Below are positions 11,809 to 23,540 of a DNA stretch of 48,717 bases, one piece after another. Each line of letters starts with the position of its first letter. Positions within the stretch are counted from its first letter, which is position 1. The position numbers were made by a program, and so were the translations under genes. A model generated the notes under the pieces. The model saw nothing but the letters and a program-made list of their open reading frames with translations, searched no databases and had not been told where the DNA came from. The stretch comes from Gnetum montanum (lineage: Eukaryota > Streptophyta > Gnetopsida > Gnetales > Gnetaceae). Location: assembly GCA_015680685.1 (NCBI GenBank), contig MNCI01003588.1:910706-959422 (forward strand), written 5' to 3'.

Positions 11809-12880
11809 TGTTGCAGCTCCCTAGGAGCCCTGCTCGCTAGGCACTCTTATGTTGTATCTACTTTGCCCCATTTAAATTGGATTTTCTCTTCCACATGACC
11901 TAAAATGATCATGGCAAAAGTAAACTCACACAAAATTTGCACAACAACATAACTGATCCATTAACCCCTTATATAACAAACAAACCAAAAATAATAATTT
12001 AAAAAAATAATAAAATAAAGCAAAATGAAAAAAATGCATCACCCACCAGACTTGGATAAGTTTGGAACCTTAGGTTGGATACACGCATATACAGCTAGAT
12101 TAGGGCAGCCCCACCAATCATGTGCATAGTGGATGGCCATGCATGTATGGAACACATTAGAATAACATGAAGTGTATGTGCCAAAATCCTGATGGAGTTG
12201 CTCAAGTACTTCCAACCTCGCAGATTCACCTTGCATAAACACATACAAGGCTTTACGAGCTAAGTACAAAGTTTGGTCACTTTTTACTAGCCCACCACCA
12301 CTCACATGATGTCTGTGAAAATTTAGACAAGCCTAAAAATTGATTAGAAAAGTGCTTTAGGAACAACAGAATAATTAAAATATTAAATTAGCATAGAGGC
12401 TTACACTTTTATGAGATAGAAGATCCTTGTGGAATCTTGAAATAGGTTGTTAATTTGGTGACCAATCATCAAAGTGTTATTGACATTGTATTGCAAAATA
12501 TCAAGCATCTCCCATAATTCTGATAGCTTTCACACCTCCAAGGTAAACAACCCATCATGCTACTTAACTTCTACTTGGATATTAGGGTTGTCCATCATGA
12601 ATCTCATAATGCAATTAGCAAACCTAGGCAAAAGTGTCTCTATGATCATAGCTAATGCTCATAGCTAATGCTCATAGAAAAGTGTAATCACATGATCACA
12701 CCATAGTGCTAAAGTAGATACATCAAGAATTTCTTCATCCTAGGTCTGAACCAAACTAATCTCTAACTATCGATGGTCATGCCAAGGTCCAAACTATTCT
12801 ATGTAGTTGTCCCTATGCAACACAAAATCCCCACCAACTCAATGATAATTAGGATGGGCTTTACTAATGCCCAACATAGA
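11809..12880 (-). pseudogene. Unrecognised multicopy coding relic, copy B
   Basis: Minus-strand blocks in the same order as copy A: KPILIIIELVGILC, WFRPRMKKF, then GLVKSDQTL in an open frame at 12039-12305, and last FKWGKVD near 11870. The 88-codon frame reads smoothly (MSGGGLVKSDQTLYLARKAL at its start). Homology to copy A ends near 11810, exactly at the Tat LTR end. The family is not recognised: no zinc finger, DDE, RT or kinase motif was seen. Confidence 0.5.
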
Positions 12881-12932
12881 ATTGAAAAACACATGATCGC
12901 AACTATTAGAGGTCATGAATGTCTTTAAAAAT

Positions 12933-12938
<6 letters not shown>

Positions 12939-12972
<34 letters not shown>
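12939..12972. repeat. (AG)n microsatellite
   Basis: About 17 AG units upstream of relic B. Confidence 0.95.
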
Positions 12973-12974
<2 letters not shown>

Positions 12975-13851
12975 AACAAAATGGATGGCAAATAACCTCT
13001 ATGATGGCAATGTTAGCTTTGAAGCTAAAAAGGAATAAGATGATGAGATCCATCTTTTTAACCTTAAAAGATAACAAAAAGAGCATAATAGAAATTGACC
13101 TTTAAATATTTTGTCAAATACTCACTGTCAAAACTCAAACATAAACATTCACATAAGAGGTTGTGCATAAAGTACTAAGTAAACATTAATTTTAATTATT
13201 GCTATAGAAATGAATTCTAACATAACCAATTGCAGGAAAATCATAATGTTTAACACCAATAATGCAAGAAGTGGGAAAAATAACTATAACAAAATCATCA
13301 TTGAAACGTACACACTGGAATTCATGAGGAGGTAGCAATAAGTGGCAGTAAAAATATGGAGTTTCTCCATGAAGTTAGGTTCATGCACTACCATGGTAAG
13401 ACATCACAAATCATGTACTTGATGAAACCACCATTGCAAAAGCAATCAATTTTACTAAGTCAATATCAAGTGATATAGTTGAACATGGGACCCTTATTCA
13501 TAAGACCAAATTAGCCCAATACTTTGATTTATCAAAACTTATAATTCATGATAAGCACCAATTCATAATAAACCAAAGTAATGAAAGTTTTGATTAGAGA
13601 TGATTCAATCATGAAGGTGTATGAAGCATATGTGCTTAAACTTGTCAAGTAATTTGGCCAAATACACTTTGATCATGTCTCTAGGAATAAGATTTATATC
13701 CCAAATGGAACTATCCAAATAACAACCTTGGATATAACACTTTAGTATGATGCTTGGGGTTGAGAAGTCATTATTGAAATGGATAGATAATATCTTATTT
13801 TACTTTATTTTAAACAATATCTTTCCCTCTTGTGTTGTTGGCCATAATCAT
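12973..13851. other. Unassigned AT-rich DNA
   Basis: No recognisable gene. One plus-strand frame stays open for nearly 60 codons (about 13400-13580) without known motifs. The block may be repeat-derived, but I found no second copy in the window. Confidence 0.3.
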
Positions 13852-14202
13852 TATAACACCTAAAAAATTTGACTACTAGAAAACCAAAAATCCCAAGTAA
13901 AATAGTTTAACTTTAGATTCTAAGGGCCTCCGAGAAGAGGATCCAAAGTGTCCTGGACCATCTTGTTAATCACCTAGGTACTTAGGGAGTGCTAATAGAT
14001 GTAAGAAATTTAAAGAAAAATGCAGAAAAATAATAAAAATATTGAAAGAGTAGAGTTTCAAGATATACAAGTGTGTGCCAAGTTGCCTAAATGGAGCTTG
14101 AAGCCTATTGAAGCTAGTAAGTTATGTTCTGTAGTCAACCCCACAATCTAGGTACTTTCCAACTTTAATCACCAAGACTCTTGGGGGTTTTCCGGTTGGA
14201 TT

Positions 14203-14473
14203 GCAATGTTGATGAATTGGGAGTAAGGTATGTACAATGTTGATTGCAAAGGATGGTAAAATGTATGCAATGTTGGTTGCCAAGGGGAATGAGGTATGTG
14301 CAACATTAGTTGCCAAAGAGGGTAAGGTATGTGCAATGTTGGTTACCAAAGGAGGTAAGGTGTATGCAATGTTGGTTGCCAAAGGAGGTTAAGGTGTGTG
14401 CAACATTGGTTTTCAAAGGGGGTAAGGTGTGTGCAATGTTGGTTACCAAGGGGTGTAAAGGGGTAAGATATGT
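14203..14473. repeat. 33-bp minisatellite, eight units
   Basis: Units start at 14203, 14234, 14267, 14300, 14333, 14366, 14400 and 14433, with a core like GCAATGTTGGTTGCCAAAGG. Because the period is a multiple of three, it opens frames on both strands with repeated ATNIAHTLPPL-like peptides. These are not taken as genes. Each unit contains the small inverted repeat TTGGTTGCCAA. Confidence 0.9.
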
Positions 14474-14962
14474 ACTTGACTTTTTGGTGTTAGGAAAGGC
14501 ATCAAGAATCTCCAATTCTTAGCCAATTGTCAATTTTTCAAAAATTCTTACAAATTCCAATGGTTACAAGTGCTCAAGGATTCCCAAAATTGTAAAGCCC
14601 CTAGAACCTATTTAATGAGCTCAAATTTTTTATTTATAGGCCATGGGTTTGCTAGTTTTTTGGTGAAAATTTCTACCATGATTATTGACAAATTAATATC
14701 ATGTGCAAGTGTAGTAGGCCTTTACATATAGTGTAGTTTCCATTTATGGTAAGTTTTGATACTCCTAAGGCCACCAAAACCATACTAGATAACATAAATA
14801 GTAAATGGACTTTTCCAACTATGTTGGCTTCACCCAACTACACTAGCTTTATGGTATCTACATTGAGATGTTGGAGCAATGCTGAAATTGTTGAAGAAAA
14901 ACCCAAACCAATCAAATGTTTTCTTTGTGAAGCAACATTGGCCTTAACAAACACCCCCCCCC

Positions 14963-15031
14963 NNNNNNNNNNNNNNNNNNNNNNNNNNNNNNNNNNNNNN
15001 NNNNNNNNNNNNNNNNNNNNNNNNNNNNNNN
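14963..15031. other. Assembly gap (69 N)
   Basis: Run of N directly after a run of ten C. Frames reading through it are artefacts. Confidence 1.
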
Positions 15032-15693
15032 ATGAGAGTTGGAAGCTATGTTGGCAACTGTTGTAAAAATGAAAAACCCAAACCCTCCAATGCTGGATTT
15101 TGTAAAAATAAGAACCCCCACAACACCAATGTTGGCTTTGTGTCATCCATGTTGGGGGTTATGAAAATTATGGTAGCCATTATTGGGAAAGTGAAAACCC
15201 AAAATCACCCATGCTGGGTGTAGATTGGTCCAATGTAGCTAACGCTATACCCCCATAAAAACCCTTGAAAATGCCAAATTTGGTAGTTCCCAAGGCATGT
15301 TTAGCCTTCCCAAGCCAAAATATAGACATGATCTAACTTTTCCACTTGGGAAGTGAGGTTATGACAACTTATCAATCATTTTTTAGCCCCAAAATTTCAT
15401 GTGAGATTGCAGCTCATGGACTACAAACCTCACACTTTACAATGAAAACCCAACCTTAAGTGTAGGGGTAAAGGTTACAAGTTGTGACATGAGAATTCTG
15501 GGTGGTGTTTCAATCATCAAATGCCACAAGCCTTCTCCTTTGAGAATAAAATTAGTTATCAATGCCTTTTAACTTTCCATATTAAAATAGCCCAATACGA
15601 TGGCTAGAAAACATTTAAGAAACAACTATACTAAAGCATATCCCAAGTAGATGTGGACTCCATAAAACTTATACTAAAGCATCCTAAAATGTC

Positions 15694-17060
15694 TACAGGA
15701 TGGGTGTACAAGCCCCACACACTAGCCAACATGTGGGATTAGTGTGTAGGCCTCCATAAACTTTATTTCAACCTCAAATATCATAAAAAAAATATTAGTT
15801 TTTCACCCAGAATCTTAGGCATAAGAATTAGTGATTCCAAAAGATTGAGGCTAATTTGAAAAGGCATGAAACCAAGAAAACTTCCTTTCATATAATGGGT
15901 GCACAAGGCCCACATGATGGCCAACATGTGGGGTAGTTCAAGGAGGATCTTCCATAAACCTTGAATTTTTAAAATTCCCAAGAGTTTCGCCGAGATTTTC
16001 AAAGTGGAAAATCAATCAAATCCTACCTTTTTAGGTAGGGAAGCAGGAGCTGTAAATCCACACAATGGATGCTCAAGTTCCAAACACTGACCAGCATGTA
16101 GGACTAGCATCTGGACACCATAAAGGCCCTTATTTGACTTCTTGTGATGCACAAACATCTATATTCCATACTAAACCTTAACTACTAATTTGGAAGCCCT
16201 AAGAAGCCTGAGGAATGAAGGAAAAATCCCCTAGAATAGATATTGCAAAGTCCCACATGATGGAACATCGAGTCCACATGCTAGCCAGTGTGTGGACCCA
16301 TCATGTGAGCTTCAAATGAAATGAGCTCAACATAAGAACAACATACTAATTCATCAAGGATTTCTGCATGTTAGAGGAATAAAGAGTTTAGTGAAGATCA
16401 AATCTCCAAGGCAATCAAGGGTTGTTCTCTAGACTAGCACATGAGGTACATAGGCCCACACATTGGTTAGTGTGTGAGCTTCACGCATACCACAAATCAA
16501 GATAGCAAGTACTGATTTACTCTTCAATGTATCCTAGGAGTCATAAACCAAAGAGAGAAATGAAGAAATGACCTTAACAACTTGATAGATGGTGGTTTTG
16601 AGACTTACACGATGAGAGAGTAGGCTCCACATGTTGGGTAACATGTGGGGTAGTGTGTGAGAGTCTCCAAGATCTCACCTTGATGTGAATCCTTCGAAAA
16701 GAAACTAAAAAGATTGAATATCTTCTAATACATCCCTTATACCATCTCAAGAACTTGAGAAGAAGGAAAATATTACTCAAAATTCTATAGGAACTACCCA
16801 CTCCCATCCCATATGATGGAAACCTTTCCTCATACACTGGACAATGTATGGAGTAGAAATGAAGCTTTCAGATAACAAATACCATAGCCAAAATTGTTTA
16901 AGAGATGACCAATGAGCTTCACAATACTTGGAGTGAAAGGTTAGCCAAAACCTAGACCTTTAGAAATTGGAAAAATTGGTCTTTTACTCCATATGATGAA
17001 GCACCATGTTCCACATGCTAGCTAGCATGTGGGCCTAGCATGTAAGGCTTATGTGATTTA
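15694..17060. repeat. Array of about eight ~185-bp repeats
   Basis: A ~50-bp core recurs at about 15700, 15892, 16057, 16253, 16438, 16608, 16808 and 16988. It reads CCACATGATGG, then a short spacer, then CCACATGCTGGCCAACATG followed by TGGG. The inner part is an imperfect inverted repeat (CCACATG with CATGTGG). About 130 bp of weakly similar AT-rich sequence separates the cores. The same core occurs in the U3 of the Tat copy 2 LTR (22670-22890) at a shorter spacing. No coding potential seen. Confidence 0.65.
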
Positions 17061-17499
17061 AAGACCAACTTGAAATTACCAATCTAGAGTCCAAAGTAGC
17101 TAAATAAGCCATACAATAGCCTTGCATAGTCTAGAAGGTATTCAAACCAAGTCAAACAAGCCTTATAATCCTTTACACACTATGACAACAGTCCTTGCAC
17201 ACTAAGAGTTCTTTATTCTAGCTTTTCTAAAGTCATTAAACAATAAGAAGACTTTTTTAAGTAATTATTCCTATGTTTGCATGAACCTTTTTACCTACTT
17301 TCATAACTTCTATTGGAATTTTATCTATGTTAGTAGTTTACATAGGAATTTTACATATTTTGACAATTTGTGGTTTATTTCATCATCATCATTTCGACAA
17401 CATCTAAGGCCATCTAGCATCATTCTTATGCATCATTTCAATTCATATTTTCCTTGGAAGGGATTCAATCTTTTCTCTAGGATCCTAGTTTATCATGTT
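17061..17499. other. Unassigned, T-rich towards its end
   Basis: No gene seen. The later part is T-rich and resembles the leader of Tat copy 1. A 5' LTR of copy 2 was not found here. Confidence 0.35.
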
Positions 17500-17624
17500 T
17501 TAACTACACTTAAGTTTATCTTTACCTTGTTATACCATATGTTGACCTTATTTAACCATGATACACTCTCTTATGGTAGTATTTTACATCATCTTAATAT
17601 TACCTTACAATCATGCAATACAAG

Positions 17625-19308
17625 TGCCAACTGATGTTATTTTTTGGATGTGTAAAATTAAAATCATGGACACATGGGCACTATTTGACCTACCTTTGAA
17701 TCTAAATGAATCCTGTGACAATTTTGAATGATCCATAAACCTCGAGTGCCTAGATCTTGAGCTTGAGAGCCTTTTTGATCACATATCCTTGATAGAAAAG
17801 TCCCTCAAATGACTTGAATACGTAGTTAAAACCATCATTTTAGAAACTAGAGACATCACAGAAGACTCTCTATTGAAAATCCTAGTTACAACCCACAAGG
17901 GTAAGAAAAGAATGCTAAAATTGAGTTCCTCAAAGAATCCCAAATGATTCAAGACATTACCAAATCCCTTCGAAACAACATTAAAGCCTTTGCTTGGTTA
18001 TACGAAGATATGCTAGGACTAGATCTACATTTAGTATAACATAATATCATACTTGACCCTAATATCAAGCTAGTCAAATAAAAAGTATGAAAAATCATAC
18101 TAGCCTTAGCAATTTATGATGATTTCATGAAGTTTTACCAAGTACTTTCATTTGAGCCATTGATAATGCTAATTGGGTATCCAACATAATGGTAGTTCCC
18201 AAGAAAAATGGGAGCATTCACATCTATATCAATTTTTGGAACCTTAATAAGGTAGCTATTAAAGATGATTTCCCATTTCCTAGCATCAATCAACTTATTG
18301 ACACAATGGCTAGACATACCTTGCTATCCTTTATGGATATGTTCTTTGAATATAACCAAGTAAGAATTAACCTAGAACATAGCTTTACATGACATTCATG
18401 ATTCATTGTGAAACCTTTTATTATATCATGATTCCATTTGATTTAAAGAACATAGGCACAACCTATCAAAGGGTCTTGACTTACATATTTAGTGATTACA
18501 TGCTAGGTTTACTTAATGATTATATTGATGATATAGTGATCAAATAAAAGATGGCTAGTGACCATGCGCATGATCTTGATCTAGTAATTCAATGATGCCT
18601 CAAGTACGAGCTTAGGCTTAATCCTAAAAAATGCATCTTTGGTGTCAAAATAGGTAAAATGCCTAGTTTTATAGTATCCAAGGCATGGATACATGTCAAC
18701 CCTGATAAAGTTAAGGTCATAACCAACTTATCTCTGCCTAGAAACCTTAAAGAGATACGGGATCTCTAGGGTAGATTGCAATTTATACGTAGGTTTATCT
18801 TAAATCTCATAGACAAGTTGCAATCCATGAAACACTTACTTAAGTAGGAGTTCACTATGAGTGTACTACCCGATTCCAAGAAGCCTTTGACAACATCAAA
18901 CAAGAATTGGTCCAACAACTTACTATGTACCTAGCTCAAAAAGATAAACCATTTTACATCTACCATGCAACCTTTGACATGTAAATAGCCTCTCTACTTT
19001 GCCAAAAAAGAGATGATGGAGTAGAATTTTCCATTTAATATCTATGCCATGTACTGATAGCCTTTGAAAGCCAATACATAGAAGTTGAGAAGCATTGCCT
19101 AGCCTTAGTATTATCCTTAAATAAGTGGAGGCACTATCTTTTTAGGAGTCAACTCAGTGTTATATGTAAAGATAATGTACTGAAAGCCATAATAACCAAT
19201 ATCTATAAGAGTATCTGTATAGCACAATGGAAGGCCATAATAGCTAAGTTTGATCTACATTACATATTACAAGCCTTAACAAAGGGTCAAGGTATAGTTG
19301 CACAACTA
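17625..19308 (+). pseudogene. Tat pol relic: reverse transcriptase and RNase H
   Basis: After a pre-RT segment (MDTWALFDLPL near 17670), the frame open at 18189-18392 shows VVPKKNGSIHIYINFWNLNK, DDFPFPS and MDMFFEYNQVRI. The catalytic box YIDD is intact at 18521-18532. The RT thumb and an RNase H domain follow (near 18970-19260), with YIEVEKHCLALVLSLNKWRH and a later KAIIAKFDLHYI. In-frame stops such as the one right after the YIDD block make it a pseudogene. The product would be the element's replication enzyme. Confidence 0.85.
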
Positions 19309-19740
19309 ATGACTTCCCCAATTGAGAACAATGTAACCATTGATCATGCGTTTCTTGATGAACATGTTAACATTGTTAATAAAGTACCCAAAGAATATGA
19401 GACAATCATACACTTCGACGGTCCTTCAACTATGAAGGGAGAAAGTGCCATTGTCATCATGACACTACCCTCTAGCGAGATCCAATCTTTTAACTATTGT
19501 TTCCAATTTCCATGCACTAATAACATAGTAGAATACAAAGGATTAATCAAAGAGATGATGATAGCTAGTGACTATGGGATTAAATTCTTAATGATAAAAG
19601 GTGATTTACAACTAGTGGTCAACCAAGTAACTAAAGTTTACACATGCAAGGCTAAACATTTATAGTCATACTATAACCTAGCTAAAACACTCATATCACA
19701 ATTTACCGATGTTGGCATTTAACACATTCATTGAGGTAAA
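19309..19740 (+). pseudogene. Second (archaeal-type) RNase H, Tat copy 2
   Basis: The best open frame of this copy (118 codons, 19309-19665) covers a linker and the additional RNase H. The motifs HFDGPS, FPCTNNIVEYKGL and KGDLQLVVNQV keep the Asp, Glu and Asp expected at the active site. This domain, placed after the ordinary RNase H, identifies the Tat lineage. It ends at a stop after CKAKHL. A final part continues out of frame to about 19740. Confidence 0.85.
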
Positions 19741-19940
19741 AGCACACTAGTTGATGCTATTGCAACCTTGGCCTTCAATATGGCACTTGATGTGTTTAGC
19801 AAGATGCCTTCCCTAATAGAGCATTATACTCTTCCTATCATGTAGAACATTGAAGGCAATTCCATAGCCACTATCAATAGTACCCCTCAACAAGAGTGGT
19901 ATGACGATATCAAGTTTTATTTAATGCATGATGAACCTCC

Positions 19941-21130
19941 ATGAAACTTGATCATCCTTCAAAAAGATGCAATATGCAAAAGTTCAAAACAATACATCAT
20001 TGTAGCCAATAACAAATTATGTCAAATGTTCTACGATGGCATACTACTAGTATGCATGAGTAGAATAGAAGACCATATGATCATTGAAAAAGTACACATG
20101 GGTATATGTGGAGGTCATATAGGGCCTAGAGCAATGCCCACAAAGATTATATGCTTAGCATACCACTGGCTCTACATGGAAAGTAATTACCTATAAATAG
20201 TTAAGAATTGCAATATCTAACAATGGTATAGTAACCTAATACATATATCACTAATTGAACTACATACCACTCAGATCATGTGATCATTTCAACGATGGGA
20301 AATAGACATAGCTAGACCTATAAGGCCAACATCTTTGGTGTTCATAGTTTCATCATCAATGCAACTAAATATTTTACCAAGTGGGTTGAATCCATGCCTT
20401 TGAGAAAAACATCGTAACAAGTTTGTAAATTCATCTTAGATAACACTATATCTTGTTTTGACCTACCATCAACCATCATCACAAATAATGGACCATAATT
20501 TAGTAGCTAAGAGATGCAAGCCTTTTGCCAACAATTAAGCATTAAACACTCCTTTTTGTCACCTTACTACCGACAAGCCAATGTCTAAGCCAAAGCTAGC
20601 AATAAGCTCATTATAAATCTACTTAAGAAGATGCTAAGTAATGACAAGTGAAAATGGCATTAACAACTCTTATGCACACTCTAGGCCTATAGAATGACCT
20701 TTAGGACCATAACTAGAGTCATTCTGTATAGGTTGGTTTATGGATCTAAAGCTATTTTGCCTCTTGAATTGCAGGTGCCATTTCTAAGAGCGACTCTATC
20801 TGACTTCATCAATGACAAATACAATAATGATATGTGTACCATGGATCTTGACTCAATGGATTAGCAATGAATACAAATACTTACATCAAGTGATACCAAG
20901 AGAAGTAGAAACAATAGCACCATCATGATCTAAATGGGTGAAAAATCAAGTAAGGAGACCTAGTCCTCAAGACCATTTGCAAGCATATGGACAAGTTCTC
21001 AGCTAATTCAGAAGGGTCTTTCTTAGTTAGCAAAGCTTATGGAAATGAAGCTTTTGAGTTGATGAATATGGATGAGAATAAGCTAGCCAACTTGGTCAAA
21101 CGCTCCCATCTAACATTAACCTTTTTATTT
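19941..21130 (+). pseudogene. Integrase relic, Tat copy 2
   Basis: The frame open at 19948-20196 holds the zinc-finger part (HMGICGGHIGPRAM, then KNCN with the last Cys lost). The catalytic core around 20280-20640 is broken by frameshifts: the first Asp is visible (IDIARP), and the Glu position reads Lys in AKASNK. The C-terminal part is open at 20987-21181, with FLVSKAYGNEAFELMNMDEN and KRSHL matching the usual end of the integrase. Not functional. Confidence 0.8.
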
Positions 21131-21536
21131 GTAGCCTTTGATTTATCTTTATTCACAAGTTATGTGAATACCCAATATTGACAAATTTTCTAGCCTACAA
21201 CAAGAGAGCCATCATGACTTCCTATTCCTCTATCTAGCCTCTTTGCAATACTACAAATCTTGTATGAATCTACATCACATGACAAAAAATACAAGTGTTC
21301 TACCAATTTCCATGGATGATGGACTCTATGCACTTGTTGCCTCATGTAACTTTTTGTAAGCATATATGTTCTTTGGTTGTCCTCTTGGAGTTATGCTTGT
21401 AGGATGAGCTTAGAGTCATCATAAGAGTATGATCCATAGTAAAAGGTGAGTTACCATATGACAATGATATGTGACATTTGGTTAGGTTGTTTAATCTTAT
21501 CAATAGTGATTACCCCACATCATCTCTATTACTCTT

Positions 21537-21664
21537 TGATGAATCATGGTTAACAAGGGTCTGATATCAGCACCTAGATAACAAGGGTCCAATAACATGG
21601 GTCTTATATCAGCACCTGGTTAACAAGGGTCTGATATTAGCACTTGGAAAACCATGATTCATCA
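21537..21664. mobile_element. 128-bp inverted-repeat element (MITE-like) with internal repeats
   Basis: Perfect 15-bp terminal inverted repeats: TGATGAATCATGGTT at 21537-21551 and its complement at 21650-21664. The inside is three copies of a 28-bp unit (21551-21578, 21593-21620, 21621-21648) plus a 14-bp half unit (21579-21592); each starts TAACAAGGGT or TAACATGGGT. Tat copy 1 has no such insertion at the matching place (near 10010). Flanks TTACTCTT and CTCCTCTT could be a decayed 8-bp target duplication. Origin by transposition is inferred. A hairpin-forming local duplication is the alternative. Confidence 0.6.
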
Positions 21665-22216
21665 CTCCTCTTGAGCCATGACTTCACAACCAAATTATAG
21701 CCTTACCTACCTTGCTAACAATGAAGATCAATATTTGACATTCATGTATCATGGTTATGTGACATATCCTTTGACACTCCTTTTCATCAAGTTTGTTGAA
21801 TGTAATAGATCTCATTCAACAAGAAAATAAGATAAAACTTAGCCTTGGTAAAGCAAAGAAACCAATGAAGCTTAAAGCCAATCAAATCGATGAATCTAAA
21901 ACAAAAGAGTAAAGTAACCAAAGAAGCCTACTACCAAGTGCTAGTTCCTCTAGCACATTATCAAGTAACTAGCAATGTGAACACAAAGCATGATGGCCTA
22001 TTCAAATGGTACATGTGTTACTACCATATCATAGCCATTCTATCAATGTTTGGAATTCATTATTAGCCCATGTGACCATTCAGATAAACATGTAACCATT
22101 ATCTCATGGTCAAAGATAGCCATTATCTCATCCCAAACTCTCAACATCCTACCATGAACTAATTCTATCTTATTAAGCACCTCTTGACATGATTTGAAAA
22201 TAATAGAATCAAGTAT

Positions 22217-22232
22217 AGAGAGGGAGCATTAG
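22217..22232 (+). promoter_or_regulatory. Polypurine tract, Tat copy 2
   Basis: The purine-rich GAGAGGGAGCATTAG directly precedes the TGATG that opens the 3' LTR, matching copy 1. Confidence 0.65.
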
Positions 22233-23540
22233 TGATGAATCTACCATGATGTTTTGCATTCTTTTTTGATGTCTCTTGGATTAGTCCTTAAAACATCAAC
22301 AAAGAGGAGCCAATGAAACACCTTAAGGAAAATTCATGTTGCAAGGTAAAATCATGTAGCCCAAATTCTCATTGTAATTGGGTGGAAATATAAAGGTAGA
22401 TATAATTGTCTTATTATCCCCAAGAATCCTATATTGCGACCTTATATCAATAGTTTCAAGAAGTTCTTAATGTAAAAATGGGATCTATAGCCCCCAAGCT
22501 ATAAACCCCATGCATGTTAACTTGTGGAGGTTAAAAATGCCTCACAAGCTACAAATGTCATGTATTCTAACTTGTGGAAGGCCAAAAGATGCTTCACAAG
22601 CTAAAAATCCCACATATCCCATCTTGTGAAGGGCTAAAAATACTCCACAAGCTATAAAATTTGACATTTTCATCTCATACGATGGGCATCCTAGCTTCAC
22701 ATGTTGCGCAATGTGTGGAATTTTGGCTTTAGTTCCACATGATGGACATCATAGTCCCACACAATTGGCAGCATGTGAAGTCAACATATGGAATCTAGGC
22801 TTTAGTTCCATACAATGGGTGTTAAAGTTCCACACACTGGGTAGTTTGTAGAAGCAATGTGTGACACTTAGGCTTTCAGTCCACACACTGAACTTTCATC
22901 AAGAAGCCATTCATAATGCTCAAAACTATAATGGATGTAGGTGTTATGAATCTATAATCTATAAATGCTAGATCTAAGAGGAAATTTAAGACATTTGGAC
23001 AATTTTTCAAAGATTACTTAGAAGAGTTTTGGTAGCAAATTTAGCAACATCTTTGGAACATCAATAATGTTGATTTCTAAGGGTAATAATGGAAGTAGGA
23101 ATTAATAGAGTTGCAAATCAAATCAGAAGAAAAGTGTAGCTTCTACATGGAACACACTTCACTACCTATAATAGACTACAATAGACATATCAATTTCTCA
23201 AGCTTTCAAGCCTTGATCTATACACTTAAACCTTCTTCCTATTCATTCATCTTTGATATTCATTATTTAATATAAGATTTGCAATTATTCCTATTTGGCC
23301 TTATTATTATCTCATTATTTTTGTCCTTTGATCTCACGTTGTAATCTCATTTTACACATTATTTTTATTACATTTTTACCTACATTTGAACAAAATTACT
23401 AATAGACTTTCTAAGTCCTTAGGTGATTGGAAAGACTGTCCAGGGTAATCTAAATCCTTTTCAAGGCCTATGAATCCACAAGTCAAACTATTCTGCATAG
23501 GATCTCTCAATTTTCCAATGCCAATTTTCCCATCATTACA
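22233..23540 (+). mobile_element. 3' LTR of Tat copy 2
   Basis: It starts TGATGAATC and ends CATCATTACA, aligned along its length with the copy 1 LTR. The U3 part carries three tandem units of about 60-70 bp at 22670-22890, each with CCACATGATGG and GCAGCATGTG-like phrases. Before that there are shorter CACAAGCTA-AAAAT repeats (22500-22670). The conserved 3' end includes CTAGGTGATTGG-like and TCAAGGCCTA phrases at 23430-23470. Confidence 0.75.

Larger units (their letters stand above)
13852..15519 (-). mobile_element. Tat-family LTR in minus orientation
   Basis: Its reverse complement aligns with the Tat 3' LTRs. The U3 part (15240-15500) matches copy 1 at 10690-11060, including CATGCCTTGGGAA and GTAAAGTGTGA. 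The 3' end (13852-14000) matches the last 130 bp of the other two. A TATA box (CCTATAAATA on the minus strand) is at 14631-14640. A purine-rich AAAGGAGAAGG lies just outside the U3 start, suggesting a 3' LTR whose internal part was to the right. It holds a 33-bp minisatellite and the assembly gap. The outer U3 start is uncertain by up to about 90 bp. The terminal CA appears mutated to TA. Confidence 0.7.
17500..23540 (+). mobile_element. Tat-lineage Ty3/gypsy element, copy 2 (5'-incomplete)
   Basis: Collinear with copy 1: T-rich leader, pre-RT segment, RT, RNase H, second RNase H, integrase, spacer, polypurine tract, 3' LTR. It is somewhat better kept in the RT active site. It lacks the (CT)n tract of copy 1 and carries a 128-bp inverted-repeat insertion at 21537-21664. 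No gag, protease or 5' LTR was recognised, as in copy 1. That could mean a shared 5' loss or a very diverged 5' half. Confidence 0.85.

Noticed and set aside
14122-14522. Possible repeat-protein gene (ATNIAHTLPPL-like repeats)
   Set aside because: The 33-bp minisatellite opens frames on both strands and in several registers; no constraint is visible.
14746-15146. Frames of about 100 codons crossing the N run
   Set aside because: They depend on unknown bases and lie in a non-coding LTR.
17281-17634. Open frame of 117 codons before Tat copy 2
   Set aside because: Phe/Tyr/Leu-rich reading of a T-rich non-coding leader; no matching frame in copy 1.
21537-21664. CRISPR-like array
   Set aside because: The 28-bp units are directly adjacent without spacers and lie inside inverted repeats in plant DNA.
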